Both the position numbers and the translations under genes were made by a program. 64,000 nucleotides of DNA from Shewanella marisflavi (GTDB taxonomy: Bacteria > Pseudomonadota > Gammaproteobacteria > Enterobacterales > Shewanellaceae): positions 806,001 to 870,000 of the forward strand of contig NZ_JAKIKX010000001.1 of NCBI RefSeq assembly GCF_023283925.1, written 5' to 3'. This document shows, one piece after another, positions 49,430-58,657 of the stretch. The notes below the pieces were generated by a model. That model had not been told where the DNA came from and ran no database searches. It worked only from the letters and a program-made list of their open reading frames with translations. Within the stretch, counting starts at the first letter, position 1. Each line of letters opens with the position of its first letter.

Positions 49430-51019
49430 TTGAACTCTTTCAATGAAGTGATTGGCCTACTCGATAATGAGCAGGGACGAGCCGCACTGGCGGGGATGAT
49501 ACGGGGCATAGAGCGCGAGGCATTACGTATCGAACCATCTGGTCATCTGGCAACAGATAAGCACCCAAAGGCATTAGGAGCAGCGCTAACGAATTCGCGG
49601 ATCACCACTGATTATAGCGAGTCGTTGCTCGAGTTCATTACACCCGTGTATCAAGACATTGACGCACTGCTGACGGATCTTACTCAAACCCACGCTTTCA
49701 CTGTTCGTCATCTGGGAGAGCAACAGCTCTGGCCGGTTAGCATGCCCTGTTATGTCGGTGATGTGGCCGATATCCCCATTGCTGACTATGGCAGCTCTAA
49801 CACTGGCAAACTTAAGCGTTTGTATCGTAAAGGGCTAACCTACAGATATGGTGCGCAGATGCAGATCATCTCTGGGGTACATTTTAATTTTTCAGTATCC
49901 GATGACCTGTGGCAAAAGCTTTATCAAGTGTCAGACAAGCGTCTGAGCCTTGGCGATTTTATTTCAGAGTCCTATTTCGGATTGATTCGAAATTACCGCC
50001 GTCTGGTGTGGGTACTCCCTTATCTATTTGGCGCCTCTCCGGCATTGTGTAGCTCCTTTATCAAGGATCAGAAAACCGATCTGGCTTTTGAAAAGCTAGG
50101 CAAGGGCACGCTTTATCTACCTTATGCCACCTCGCTGCGCATGAGTGACCTTGGTTACACCAACAAGGAGCAGGAACGGCTTAATATCAGTTACAACTCC
50201 CTCGGCGAATATCTGTCGGGGATCAATGCTGCCATTAAGATGCCGTCAGCCCATTTTGAGAAAATAGGCGTTAAGGTTGATGGTGAGTTTCGCCAGTTAA
50301 ATTCTAATGTATTGCAGATAGAGAATGAGTTTTACTCGCCTATTCGTGCTAAGCGCGTGACCCAGGCGGGAGAGAAACCCTCACAGGCGCTCGCCCGTGC
50401 TGGGGTTGAATATATCGAGGTGCGCGCGCTGGATGTCAATCCATTTAGCCCGGTAGGTATCGATGCCGACCAGGTGCGTTTTCTCGATCTCTTCTTGCTC
50501 TACTGCCTGCTTACGCCATCGCCTAAGAGTGATGCTCAAGATGAGGCGGCGATTAGCGAGAACCTGAATCGAGTGATCACCCATGGGCGTCAACCTGGGC
50601 TCACCTTGTGTAAGGCAGGAGATGAGATAGGGTTGAAAGACTGGCTCGAATCGCTATTTGGCGAGCTAGAAACCTTAGCTAAGCTGCTCGATGGCGAGGA
50701 AGATGCGTATCAACAGAGTTTGGCTCATTGGTATGAGGCGGTTCAAGACCCTGCTAAGACACTGTCTGGCAGAGTGATGTCGGCCTTGATGGCTAAAGGC
50801 GTCGATCACAGTCTATGGGTTAAGGAGCTGGCTAAAGAGTATTATCACGCCTTGTTGGATTACCCCTTGAGCCCTAAGGTAGCATCGGATTATGAAGCGG
50901 CGGCCGAGCAGTCTCTGCAGGACCAGGCTCAGCTTGAAGCCGAGTCGGTGCAGGACTTTGAACAGTACCTAGCCGATTACTTTGCCGAGGCGCCGCAGCC
51001 AATAGAACAAGTGGTATAA
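49430..51019 (+). CDS. gshA: Glutamate-cysteine ligase
   Basis: First step of glutathione synthesis: joins glutamate and cysteine using ATP. It follows E. coli GshA throughout: LAGMIRGIEREALRIEPSGHLAT, ITTDYSESLLEFITPV, LWPVSMPCYVGD and SGVHFNFSV. The length of 529 is close to the E. coli 518. The likely start is a TTG at 49430, because residues before the conserved core fit the family and no in-frame ATG occurs before M24; the ribosome binding site is weak (GAGAC). This could keep expression low. A separate gshB is not in the window. Confidence 0.96.
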   Translation: MNSFNEVIGLLDNEQGRAALAGMIRGIEREALRIEPSGHLATDKHPKALGAALTNSRITTDYSESLLEFITPVYQDIDALLTDLTQTHAFTVRHLGEQQLWPVSMPCYVGDVADIPIADYGSSNTGKLKRLYRKGLTYRYGAQMQIISGVHFNFSVSDDLWQKLYQVSDKRLSLGDFISESYFGLIRNYRRLVWVLPYLFGASPALCSSFIKDQKTDLAFEKLGKGTLYLPYATSLRMSDLGYTNKEQERLNISYNSLGEYLSGINAAIKMPSAHFEKIGVKVDGEFRQLNSNVLQIENEFYSPIRAKRVTQAGEKPSQALARAGVEYIEVRALDVNPFSPVGIDADQVRFLDLFLLYCLLTPSPKSDAQDEAAISENLNRVITHGRQPGLTLCKAGDEIGLKDWLESLFGELETLAKLLDGEEDAYQQSLAHWYEAVQDPAKTLSGRVMSALMAKGVDHSLWVKELAKEYYHALLDYPLSPKVASDYEAAAEQSLQDQAQLEAESVQDFEQYLADYFAEAPQPIEQVV

Positions 51020-51035
51020 GGTTAAGGCGAGTGAC

Positions 51036-51482
51036 ATGAGAGTCGGTTCAGCTTGTAGGAAAGTCAGTTGTTATCTTGCGGCGCTCGCTATCTTGTCAGG
51101 GTGCGCCTCTGGGCCTGACGAAGACGCCTTATGTGCAACTGTGTCCGGCTATCAGATGCCGGATGAATCCCTGGGGCTTTATCGCGCCGTGGTGACACAC
51201 CTTAATGGTAAGCCGGTGATCTCAAGGCCAAATTACCGCCTGGCGCCAGGGGAGTATCAATTTACCCTGGCCGAGCTTATCGACTCGCCGCGATTGAAAG
51301 TGAAACTCGCGGCGCGTCAAACCAAGACTTTGACCCTGCACCTTGAAGCCAACCAACGCTATCATCTGGCGGCCCAATTTAATCAGGATAAGATCTATCG
51401 AGGTTTAGATACCGATTACTGGCAGCCTGTCGTTTGGGCGCAGGAACCCCATGAATGTGAGTTTATTAGCGAAACCAATTAG
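51036..51482 (+). CDS. Probable lipoprotein, unknown
   Basis: A 148-residue protein with a signal peptide and lipobox LSGC (cysteine about residue 23: LAALAILSGCASGPDED), so probably an envelope lipoprotein. The mature part reads like a small beta-rich domain (RLAPGEYQFTLAELI...KTLTLHLEANQRYHLAAQF), similar in style to proteins that compute stress or cell-envelope responses, but I do not recognise a family. It begins 16 bases after gshA, so it may be cotranscribed. An internal cysteine pair (C38 region and C143) could form a disulfide. Confidence 0.72.
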   Translation: MRVGSACRKVSCYLAALAILSGCASGPDEDALCATVSGYQMPDESLGLYRAVVTHLNGKPVISRPNYRLAPGEYQFTLAELIDSPRLKVKLAARQTKTLTLHLEANQRYHLAAQFNQDKIYRGLDTDYWQPVVWAQEPHECEFISETN

Positions 51483-51737
51483 TAAACAGCCTCTTGGCGT
51501 TAAATTTGACCGCTGCCGATTGCTTCTCGTGGGTAAGGATGTGAAACTAAGCTCTGTTGAGCTTTGAAGTTTACTTCTGTTTGATCTAAACGCATTTTGA
51601 GCCAAGCGCGAACCTTGAAGTACTGTTTCGCGATGTTAATGGCAACAAACAAGCAATCGCCGATAAACGGACGCAGAAACTAACGACAAAGATTAATAGC
51701 CCCTATTTTGAATCGCTTATTGTTTTGGGTCTTTTTG

Positions 51738-52355
51738 ATGACAAGAATTTCCGCCCTAGTTACCGCCATGTTATTGCTCTCCCTTGGAGGCTGTGCCACC
51801 TCACCGCCTAAGGATCCAGAAAATCTTTGCGCCATCTACCAGGAGAACCGTGACTGGTATGAGGCCGCGGTCGATACCCGTGAAAAGTGGGGCGTGCCCG
51901 TGCATGTGCCCTTAGCCATGATGTACCAGGAAAGCTCATTCAAACATAACGCTGCTCCGCCGATGGAATATTTCCTCGGCTTTATCCCTATTGGGCGAGC
52001 CAGTGACGCCTATGGCTATGCACAAGCCAAAACCATGACCTGGGATGATTATGTCCGTGAGACAGGTAACTCCTGGTCCAGTCGCAGTAACTTCGATGAT
52101 GCGATGGATTTCATGGGGTGGTTCATCTATAAGACCCAGAAGATCAACGGCGTGTCTAAGTGGGATGCTCGCAATCAATATCTTAACTATCACGAAGGTT
52201 GGGGAGGCTATAAGCGTGGTACTTATAGGCAAAAGCCCTGGCTGATTAAGGTGGCCGACAAGGTGGATAAGCGTGCTAAGCGCTATGCGGCTCAGTATCG
52301 CACTTGTCAGGAAAACTTAGATTCTTCCTGGTTGTGGCGGTTGTTTTTTGGGTAA
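51738..52355 (+). CDS. Lipoprotein with lysozyme-like (SLT) domain
   Basis: A 205-residue lipoprotein (lipobox LGGC, LLLSLGGCATSPPKDP). The mature part is a lysozyme-like/soluble lytic transglycosylase-like domain; the catalytic glutamate is expected in PLAMMYQESSFKHNAAPP, and the segment DAYGYAQAKTMTWDDYV plus LNYHEGWGGYKRGTY resembles the downstream sheet and Tyr motif of such enzymes. It probably cleaves peptidoglycan at the outer membrane. The start is the ATG at 51738; an upstream in-frame TTG at 51708 would only lengthen the signal peptide. The ribosome binding site is poor. Confidence 0.8.
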   Translation: MTRISALVTAMLLLSLGGCATSPPKDPENLCAIYQENRDWYEAAVDTREKWGVPVHVPLAMMYQESSFKHNAAPPMEYFLGFIPIGRASDAYGYAQAKTMTWDDYVRETGNSWSSRSNFDDAMDFMGWFIYKTQKINGVSKWDARNQYLNYHEGWGGYKRGTYRQKPWLIKVADKVDKRAKRYAAQYRTCQENLDSSWLWRLFFG

Positions 52356-52493
52356 GCAACAGGTCAGAACTCACTGTTTTATCAGCGGTACAATATTTTT
52401 AAGGTAAATTTAAGCTAAGCTTTTGCTGCTTATGCTTTTTTTCTTTGGTCGAGTTAATCCGCTCGGCCCCTGTTATCTGCATTTAAAAATGAC

Positions 52494-52499
52494 TATAAT
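52494..52499 (+). promoter_or_regulatory. Probable -10 element of purE
   Basis: TATAAT at 52494-52499, followed by GCGCGCAAAACA where transcription would start. The -35 side is not convincing. The GCGCAAAA part resembles one half of a PurR operator, but the other half is missing, so PurR control is not claimed. Confidence 0.5.
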
Positions 52500-52539
52500 G
52501 CGCGCAAAACAATAGCCTTACCTACAAAAAGGATAAAAG

Positions 52540-53049
52540 ATGACTAAGCCATTTGTTGCCGTATTAATGGGATCAGATTCTGATCTCCCAACAATGCAAG
52601 CCACCTTAGATGTGTTAAAAACCTTCGGTATTCAATTTGAAGCTAAAGTTACCTCGGCGCACCGCACGCCAGCGGCAACTCACGCTTACGTTACCGATGC
52701 CGAAGCGCGTGGTTGTAAAGTCTTTATCTGCGCAGCGGGTCTGGCTGCTCACCTGGCAGGTGCTGTCGCGGGTATCACTACTCGCCCAGTGATTGGTGTG
52801 CCGGTTGATTGTGGTCCATTGCAGGGACACGATGCCCTACTATCAACAGTTATGATGCCAGGCGGTGTACCGGTTGCGACAGTGGCGATTGGTAGCGCAG
52901 GTGCGAAGAACGCAGGTTACCTGGCAGCGCAAATGCTTGCAGTTGGTGACGATGCCTTGGCGCTAGCAGTAAAAGAAGAACGTGCCAAATCGGCAGAAGC
53001 CGTACAAGCCAAAGATGCCAAGCTGCAAGAGAAGCTAGCTCAAGCATAA
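52540..53049 (+). CDS. purE: 5-(carboxyamino)imidazole ribonucleotide mutase PurE
   Basis: Purine synthesis enzyme acting at the AIR carboxylation step. It has the P-loop-like [10 protein letters not shown], the catalytic segment [10 protein letters not shown] and [14 protein letters not shown]...VIGVPV. The SAHRTP motif fits the class I enzyme, which needs PurK to make N5-CAIR. However, the SDLP motif, instead of SDW as in E. coli, and the [25 protein letters not shown] segment resemble versions I recall from anaerobes. No purK lies next to it (E. coli has purEK). The length of 169 is normal. A strong terminator follows. Confidence 0.95.
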   Translation: MTKPFVAVLMGSDSDLPTMQATLDVLKTFGIQFEAKVTSAHRTPAATHAYVTDAEARGCKVFICAAGLAAHLAGAVAGITTRPVIGVPVDCGPLQGHDALLSTVMMPGGVPVATVAIGSAGAKNAGYLAAQMLAVGDDALALAVKEERAKSAEAVQAKDAKLQEKLAQA

Positions 53050-53070
53050 TTGCGCAACTTATCGAAAATA

Positions 53071-53101
53071 AACCGCGAGCCTTAGGTTCGCGGTTTTTTT
53101 A
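53071..53101 (+). terminator. Rho-independent terminator of purE
   Basis: Eleven-base-pair stem AACCGCGAGCC (53071-53081) with GGTTCGCGGTT (53085-53095), three-base loop, then a T-run. It confirms that purE ends its transcript here. Confidence 0.92.
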
Positions 53102-53323
53102 TGGGCAGCAATAACCCCTTTTGCTAGCTGATACGTTTACATCACTAAAGGCTTACCTAAAACTCAGTACGCGAAGCACTGAAATTTGGTGCGTTAGTTA
53201 GCCATATAGTTGAATTAACTCGCAAGTTATTGGCTAAGCATGGACAAACCACGTCGGGCGATGCAAACTCACTATTGCATCCGTTTCTCTCCGCTGAAGG
53301 AGCTGACATGAGGGAGTCCCAGC

Positions 53324-53926
53324 GTGGAACAAGTATCTGAAATCGAGACAGATAGTGATCAGGCTTTAATGGCGCAGTATGCCCAAGGAGATCAGAAGGC
53401 CTTTGAGCTGCTTTACCATAAGCATAAGGGTGGCCTGTATCGTTATTTCATGCGTCAGATAGGTGACAGTGCCCTGGCTGAGGATCTTTATCAAGAGACC
53501 TGGAGCCGAGTGATAAAGGCGGCCAGTGGTTATCAGCAAAGAGCCAAGTTCACCACCTGGCTCTATCGAATCGCTCATAATTTGCTGATCGATCACGTCA
53601 GAGCCCTTAAACCGGTAGACAGCTTAAGTGAGCCTATAGGGGAAGAGCAGACATTAGAGTCACTGTTAACAAGTGATGTGGCGGTGCCCGATAGTCAGCT
53701 TGAAGAAGAACAGAAGGCGATAATTTTAAAGCATTGCATTAGCCAGCTTCCCCATGTGCAGAAGGAGGCTTTCTTGCTCAATGTGGAGATGGGATTTACG
53801 GCGGCAGTGATCGGCGAAATAGCCGGTGCGGGCATGGAGGCGACCAAGAGCCGTATTCGTTATGCCAGTCAGGCGCTCAAAGCCTGTGTGCAACAGAAAT
53901 GGCAGGAGCACGCGAATGTCAGATAG
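53324..53926 (+). CDS. ECF-type RNA polymerase sigma factor
   Basis: A 200-residue sigma-70 family protein of the extracytoplasmic-function group. Region 2 (about 27-90) contains LAEDLYQETWSRVIKAASGY and KFTTWLYRIAHNLLIDHVRA; region 4 (about 135-190) contains LPHVQKEAFLLNVEMGFTAAVIGEIAGAGMEATKSRIRYASQALK. The GTG at 53324 is preceded seven bases upstream by AGGGAG. It overlaps the next gene, which is likely its membrane-bound anti-sigma factor. The target stress and promoters are unknown; it is not RpoE by sequence (no rseA/rseB neighbours). Confidence 0.93.
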   Translation: MEQVSEIETDSDQALMAQYAQGDQKAFELLYHKHKGGLYRYFMRQIGDSALAEDLYQETWSRVIKAASGYQQRAKFTTWLYRIAHNLLIDHVRALKPVDSLSEPIGEEQTLESLLTSDVAVPDSQLEEEQKAIILKHCISQLPHVQKEAFLLNVEMGFTAAVIGEIAGAGMEATKSRIRYASQALKACVQQKWQEHANVR

Positions 53927-54587
53927 AAGCGAACAGGAGATCTCGGATCTTCAGCTAAAAGCCCTGTATCAGGCTAAGGCTAACGAAGAGCCTTCGGCCG
54001 AACTCGACGCGCGTATATTGGCTATGGCGAGCCAACATCAAAGCCAGCCTAATGAGTCGGCGGGCAAGGGGGATGTTAAGGTCGTCAGTTTTTGGCGTCA
54101 ATATCGCTGGCCATTATCATCGGCCGCCTCTGTCTTATTGCTCTCAAGCTTGTTACTGCTTAATTTAAATCAGCCACAGCCACCCATTACTGAGCAGATG
54201 ATGCCTATGATGGCCAGCGATCAAGCCGTCGAGTCGATGAGAGCCGTCAAGCCGTCAGACGGTGCGAGTCAGATGCAGCCGCGGATAATGTCGCAGCAAG
54301 CACCAGAATCTAGTGAGCAGCAGGGACCTGCTGCGCAAAGCGAAAAGAGTCATAAGCTGGCAGCACCGATAAAGGCGGATGGGCAAGCTAAGGCGAATAT
54401 TTCAGATATTCAGGCGGTAAATCATCTACAGCAGCTGGTCGATAGTGAGCTGTGGCGCGATGCTGATACCCTGTACCAGCGACTGTTAAAGGAGCGTCCA
54501 AGATTGCAAGACAGCAGCCATCCTCAGCATGAGCAGTGGTTAGCGCTTGTAGATAAAATTAAGGCCCATCGGCAGGGGAAAGAGTGA
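53916..54587 (+). CDS. Putative membrane anti-sigma factor
   Basis: A 223-residue protein with a helical cytosolic N terminus (SEQEISDLQLKALYQ..., about 1-60), one membrane segment (about 63-86, WPLSSAASVLLLSSLLLLNL) and a Gln/Ser/Met-rich periplasmic linker ending in a helical C-terminal segment. The layout and its 11-base overlap with the ECF sigma gene suggest an anti-sigma factor. There is no zinc-type HxxxCxxC motif, so it would be of a non-ZAS kind. The ATG at 53916 has AGGAG eight bases before it. Function is inferred from context; it is not a recognised family. Confidence 0.68.
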   Translation: MSDRSEQEISDLQLKALYQAKANEEPSAELDARILAMASQHQSQPNESAGKGDVKVVSFWRQYRWPLSSAASVLLLSSLLLLNLNQPQPPITEQMMPMMASDQAVESMRAVKPSDGASQMQPRIMSQQAPESSEQQGPAAQSEKSHKLAAPIKADGQAKANISDIQAVNHLQQLVDSELWRDADTLYQRLLKERPRLQDSSHPQHEQWLALVDKIKAHRQGKE

Positions 54588-55087
54588 CTTAAGCTGAAGC
54601 ATTAGCATGATAAACGGGGCCTTAGCGCCCCGTTTTGCTTATGCAATCAAGTATGTTATCGGATCCATAATCCCCTGAGCCCCCGAATAGATTGATCCCA
54701 AGGAGCAATATCTAGTCAAAATGCCAGATGATAAAAGAGGGAGAAGGGATAAAAGGGATGAAAAAGGTGCCTAGGCTGTCTATGGCGTGTCGCTGCCAGG
54801 CCTTATCTATCAAAGTTGTGCCTGACTATCGCTTTCCGCCAGCGCCTCAGGCTGGCTCGAGAAAAACTACCCAATGCGCTTACTCTGTCCGCAGAAGCTG
54901 AAACCTTAGCCGTTACCTTATTATCCATATATTGTCCTCTAGCGACTTCAGGTCAGGAGTTGTTACGCCTCAGTAAACTTGTACACATTTGCTAATACTT
55001 CTTTGGTTATAAATTACTGTAGATTTAAGGAAAGTTTGCTACCTTGTTGCCCCATAAGAATAAATTTGATCTTACTTTGAGCGTATT
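54588..55087. other. Gene-free stretch before the Tricorn-like protease
   Basis: Five hundred bases without a supported gene. It contains the terminator of the sigma/anti-sigma unit and probably the promoter of the protease gene. An open frame of about 70 codons (roughly 54760-54993) lacks a usable start codon and ribosome binding site; I do not call it. Confidence 0.6.
54612..54636 (+). terminator. Rho-independent terminator of the ECF sigma/anti-sigma unit
   Basis: Stem AAACGGGGC (54612-54620) with GCCCCGTTT (54627-54635), six-base loop, short T-run. Confidence 0.85.
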
Positions 55088-58000
55088 ATGAAACTTTCTC
55101 ATCTTTTTGCCTGTTGCGTCTTGGCATTGGGCACGGCTTCATCCTCTCCGCTTTTTGCTTCTCAGACCAACAATATTCAGACTGTCAATTCAACCGCGTC
55201 AGAGAATATTGGCTATTACCGCTCTCCAGCCCTACATGACGATACCTTGGTCTTTACCGCCGAAGGCGATCTTTGGCTGCAGCAACTGGGTGATCCCCAG
55301 GCCAGGCGTTTAACCAGTCTTCCGGCAGAGGAGCTCGGGGCTGCCATTTCAAACGACGGTCGCCAGCTGGCTTTTGTCGCCAACTATGAGGGAGCGAGTG
55401 AGGTCTATGTGATGCCGCTTAAGGGCGGCGTGGCCAAACGAGTCAGTTTCGAAAATAGCCGAGTGCGGGTTCAAGGCTGGACTCATGATGATCAGGTGCT
55501 GTACGCCACCGATAATGCCTTTGGCCCGGCGAACTACTGGGTGCTGCGCAGCGTCGAGCCTAAGACACTTAAGACGCAAGATTTGCCATTGGCGGATGCC
55601 ATCGAGGGCGTGATTGATAGTGTAGGGCAATATGTCTACTTTACCCGCTTCGGTCTGCAGGCCACGGGCGATAACGCTAAGGTTTATCGCGGCGGCGCCA
55701 AAGGAGAGTTGTGGCGCTTTAAGTTGGGTAGCGAGCAGGAAGCGGAGCCGTTAACCGCGGGTCATGACGGCTCTGTTCGTCAGCCTATGCTGTGGCAAGA
55801 GCGTCTTTATTTTGTCAGTGATAGCAGTGGCAACGATAACATCTGGTCGATGACGCTCGATGGGAAAGATTTGCGTCAACACACACAATTTGATGCCTGG
55901 CAGGTGCGCGGTGCCCGATTGGATAATGGCCGTATCGTGTTTCAGCAAGGCGCCGACATCAAGCTTTTTGATATTGCCAGCAATCGCCTCACCACAGAGG
56001 AGATCCACTTAACCTCAGATTTTGCCGAGCGTCGTGAGCACTGGGTCAACCAACCCATGAAGTTCGCCACCTCTACGCACTTGGCTCCTAAGGGTGACAA
56101 GGTGGTGATCACTGCTCGCAGCCATGTTGCTGTGGCGGGCACAGATGGGTCGCGGCTGGTGGAGCTGGCCTTGCCAGGGGATTACCGGGTGCGCGGCGCC
56201 GTGATGAGCCCAGATGGCAAGTGGGTCTATGGTATCAGTGACGCCTCTGGCGAACAGGAGATCTGGCGCTACGCGGCCGATGGCAGTGCGTCGGCTAAGC
56301 AGTTGACTCAGGATGCCAGCGCCTTGCGCATGGGGCTGAGCCTGTCACCCGATGGCCGCTATATTGCCCATGATGATTACAACGGCGATCTCTGGTTATT
56401 GGATCTCAAGAAGGGTGGCAACACTAAGATCATGACCAATGGTCAGGGACTTGGCCCCTATGGTGATGTGGTCTGGTCTAACGATAGCCGTTTTATCGCC
56501 GTGACCAAGGATGAACGTGGCCAGCTTAGACCACAAATTGTGCTCTATTCGCTGGAGGAAGGTAAAGCCCAGGCGCTGACCAGCGACAAGTATGAATCTT
56601 TCTCGCCAGCCTTCAGCACTGATGGCCAATGGCTCTATTTCATTTCAAACCGTGCCTTTAACGCCACGCCGACATCGCCTTGGGGCGATCGCAACATGGG
56701 CCCGGTATTTGACAAGCGTGGGCAGATCTTTGCCCTGGCGCTTACACCTGAGGCGCGCTTTCCCTTCAGTAAGCCGAATGAGCTCAGCCTGACAGCTGAG
56801 AAAAAGGACGAAGCGGATGACACAAAGATACAGGTGCAGTGGCAGGGGCTCAGCGAGCGCCTGTGGCAGGTGCCTGTCGCTTCGGGGAATTACAGTAAGC
56901 TACAGGTGACAGACAAAGGCCTTTATCTCATCTCGCGGTCGGTGGATGCTAACCAGGCACCTAAGCTCGATTGGATTAAATTTGATCCACTGGCGCCTAA
57001 GGTGGAGACCTTCAGCGAAGATGTCGCCAGCTATGCGCTTTCGGCCGATGACAGCAAGTTATTTTTGCGTCGTCACAGTAAAGGCGGCGAAGAGATGCTG
57101 ATTGTCGATGCGGGTGATGCCTTGCCGAAAGATCTGGCCCACGCCAGAGTGCAGACCGAGCAGTGGCAACTGGCCATTTCGCCTCAGCTAGAGTGGCAAC
57201 AGATGTTTGAAGATGCCTGGCTGATGCACAGAGACTCCTTCTTCGATAAGCAGATGCGCGGTCTCGACTGGCAGGCGACCAAGGCCAAGTATCAGCCGCT
57301 GTTGGCTAGGCTGACAGATCGCCATGAGCTTAATGATATCTTCAAACAGATGATGGGTGAGCTGGATGCCTTGCACTCGCAGGTGCGTGGCGGCGATCTG
57401 CCGCAAAACCCTAACCTTCCTCAGGGGGCCAATCTAGGGGCTCGTCTGTTGCAGACAGAAAATGGGGTCAAGATTGCACATATCTATCAAAACGATAGTG
57501 AGCTGCCTGAGTTGGCTGCGCCGCTGGCAAAGGTGGATGTGAATGCCAAGGTGGGCGATCTCATCCTTGCGATTAATGGTAAGCCGGTGACTAGCGTTGC
57601 CGATGTGGCGCGTTATCTGCGCAATCAGGCTAGTAAGCAGGTGTTGCTGACGCTCAAGCGTGGACGCAGTGAGATCAAGACCATAGTGTTGCCTGTATCG
57701 AATCGCAACGATGCCAAGCTGAGATACCTGGATTGGGTCAGTAACAATAACCAGAAGGTGACTAAGGCGGGTGACGGCGAGATAGGTTACCTGCATCTTT
57801 ATGCCATGGGCGCGGGTGATATAGCCAGCTTTGCCCGCGAGTTCTACGCCAATATCGATAAGAAAGGCCTAATTATTGATGTGCGCCGTAATCGCGGCGG
57901 CAATATAGATAGCTGGGTGATCGAAAAACTGCTGCGCCGTGCCTGGATGTTCTGGCAGCCGACCCAAGGCACGCCAAACACCAATATGCAGCAGACCTTC

Positions 58001-58396
58001 CGTGGTCATCTTGTGGTGCTTACAGATCAGCTAACCTATTCAGACGGTGAGACCTTCTCTGCTGGCATCAAGGCCTTAGGCTTGGCGCCGCTTATCGGTA
58101 AGCAAACCGCAGGCGCAGGCGTTTGGTTGTCTGGACGTAACGCTCTGACCGATAAGGGGATGGCGCGAGTTGCCGAGTATCCGCAATATGCGATGGATGG
58201 TCGCTGGATTGTCGAGGGACGTGGTATCAGTCCGGATATCGAGGTGGATAACCTGCCCCATGCCACCTTCAAGGGACAAGATGCCCAGCTGACCAAGGCG
58301 ATCAACTACCTTAAGCAGAAATTGGAAGTTGAACCTGTGTTGCCGATCAAGGCACAGCCTATGCCTGCAAAAGGGATGGCCCAAGACATTAAATAA
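55088..58396 (+). CDS. Secreted Tricorn-type S41 protease
   Basis: A 1102-residue protease with a signal peptide (about 1-25, MKLSHLFACCVLALGTASSS, cleavage near ASPLFA-S), so it works in the periplasm or outside. It has an N-terminal WD/beta-propeller-like half (repeated SPDGK and LYF-type blades) that resembles Tricorn, then a helical C1 domain, a PDZ domain (about 805-870, KVGDLILAINGKPVTSVADVARYL) and the C-terminal S41 domain. S985 in TYSDGETFSAG is the expected nucleophile; a histidine near MGELDALHSQVRGGD may serve as the base. It probably trims peptides; ends in a terminator. Confidence 0.93.
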   Translation: MKLSHLFACCVLALGTASSSPLFASQTNNIQTVNSTASENIGYYRSPALHDDTLVFTAEGDLWLQQLGDPQARRLTSLPAEELGAAISNDGRQLAFVANYEGASEVYVMPLKGGVAKRVSFENSRVRVQGWTHDDQVLYATDNAFGPANYWVLRSVEPKTLKTQDLPLADAIEGVIDSVGQYVYFTRFGLQATGDNAKVYRGGAKGELWRFKLGSEQEAEPLTAGHDGSVRQPMLWQERLYFVSDSSGNDNIWSMTLDGKDLRQHTQFDAWQVRGARLDNGRIVFQQGADIKLFDIASNRLTTEEIHLTSDFAERREHWVNQPMKFATSTHLAPKGDKVVITARSHVAVAGTDGSRLVELALPGDYRVRGAVMSPDGKWVYGISDASGEQEIWRYAADGSASAKQLTQDASALRMGLSLSPDGRYIAHDDYNGDLWLLDLKKGGNTKIMTNGQGLGPYGDVVWSNDSRFIAVTKDERGQLRPQIVLYSLEEGKAQALTSDKYESFSPAFSTDGQWLYFISNRAFNATPTSPWGDRNMGPVFDKRGQIFALALTPEARFPFSKPNELSLTAEKKDEADDTKIQVQWQGLSERLWQVPVASGNYSKLQVTDKGLYLISRSVDANQAPKLDWIKFDPLAPKVETFSEDVASYALSADDSKLFLRRHSKGGEEMLIVDAGDALPKDLAHARVQTEQWQLAISPQLEWQQMFEDAWLMHRDSFFDKQMRGLDWQATKAKYQPLLARLTDRHELNDIFKQMMGELDALHSQVRGGDLPQNPNLPQGANLGARLLQTENGVKIAHIYQNDSELPELAAPLAKVDVNAKVGDLILAINGKPVTSVADVARYLRNQASKQVLLTLKRGRSEIKTIVLPVSNRNDAKLRYLDWVSNNNQKVTKAGDGEIGYLHLYAMGAGDIASFAREFYANIDKKGLIIDVRRNRGGNIDSWVIEKLLRRAWMFWQPTQGTPNTNMQQTFRGHLVVLTDQLTYSDGETFSAGIKALGLAPLIGKQTAGAGVWLSGRNALTDKGMARVAEYPQYAMDGRWIVEGRGISPDIEVDNLPHATFKGQDAQLTKAINYLKQKLEVEPVLPIKAQPMPAKGMAQDIK

Positions 58397-58438
58397 ACAG
58401 TGCATTAACGCCTTGTGTTAACTAAGTAAGTTTTAGGG

Positions 58439-58482
58439 GGTTACCGACCAAGCAGTTCCCAGGTCGGTAACCTCCATTTTTA
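58439..58482 (+). terminator. Terminator of the Tricorn-like protease gene
   Basis: Eleven-base-pair stem GGTTACCGACC (58439-58449) with GGTCGGTAACC (58462-58472), 12-base loop, then TCCATTTTTA. The larger loop is unusual, but the T-run and position fit. Confidence 0.78.
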
Positions 58483-58657
58483 TTGAAAGATGGCTTGATT
58501 TGAAACGATTGGTTGTCGCGTGGCAGATATCAATCGAAAAGAGCGAAGGCCAAATGAATGGCTAATGGATTGCCATAGCCTCGCTTATCTGCCTGTCTTG
58601 ACTCGATGTATCGGGGGATGGAACTCAATCCGGACAGCAATGCTGGTTATGTGGATT

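Noticed and set aside
54760..54993. An open frame of about 70 codons before the Tricorn-like gene, possible gene remnant
   Set aside because: No start codon with a ribosome binding site, and the translation resembles no family I know.
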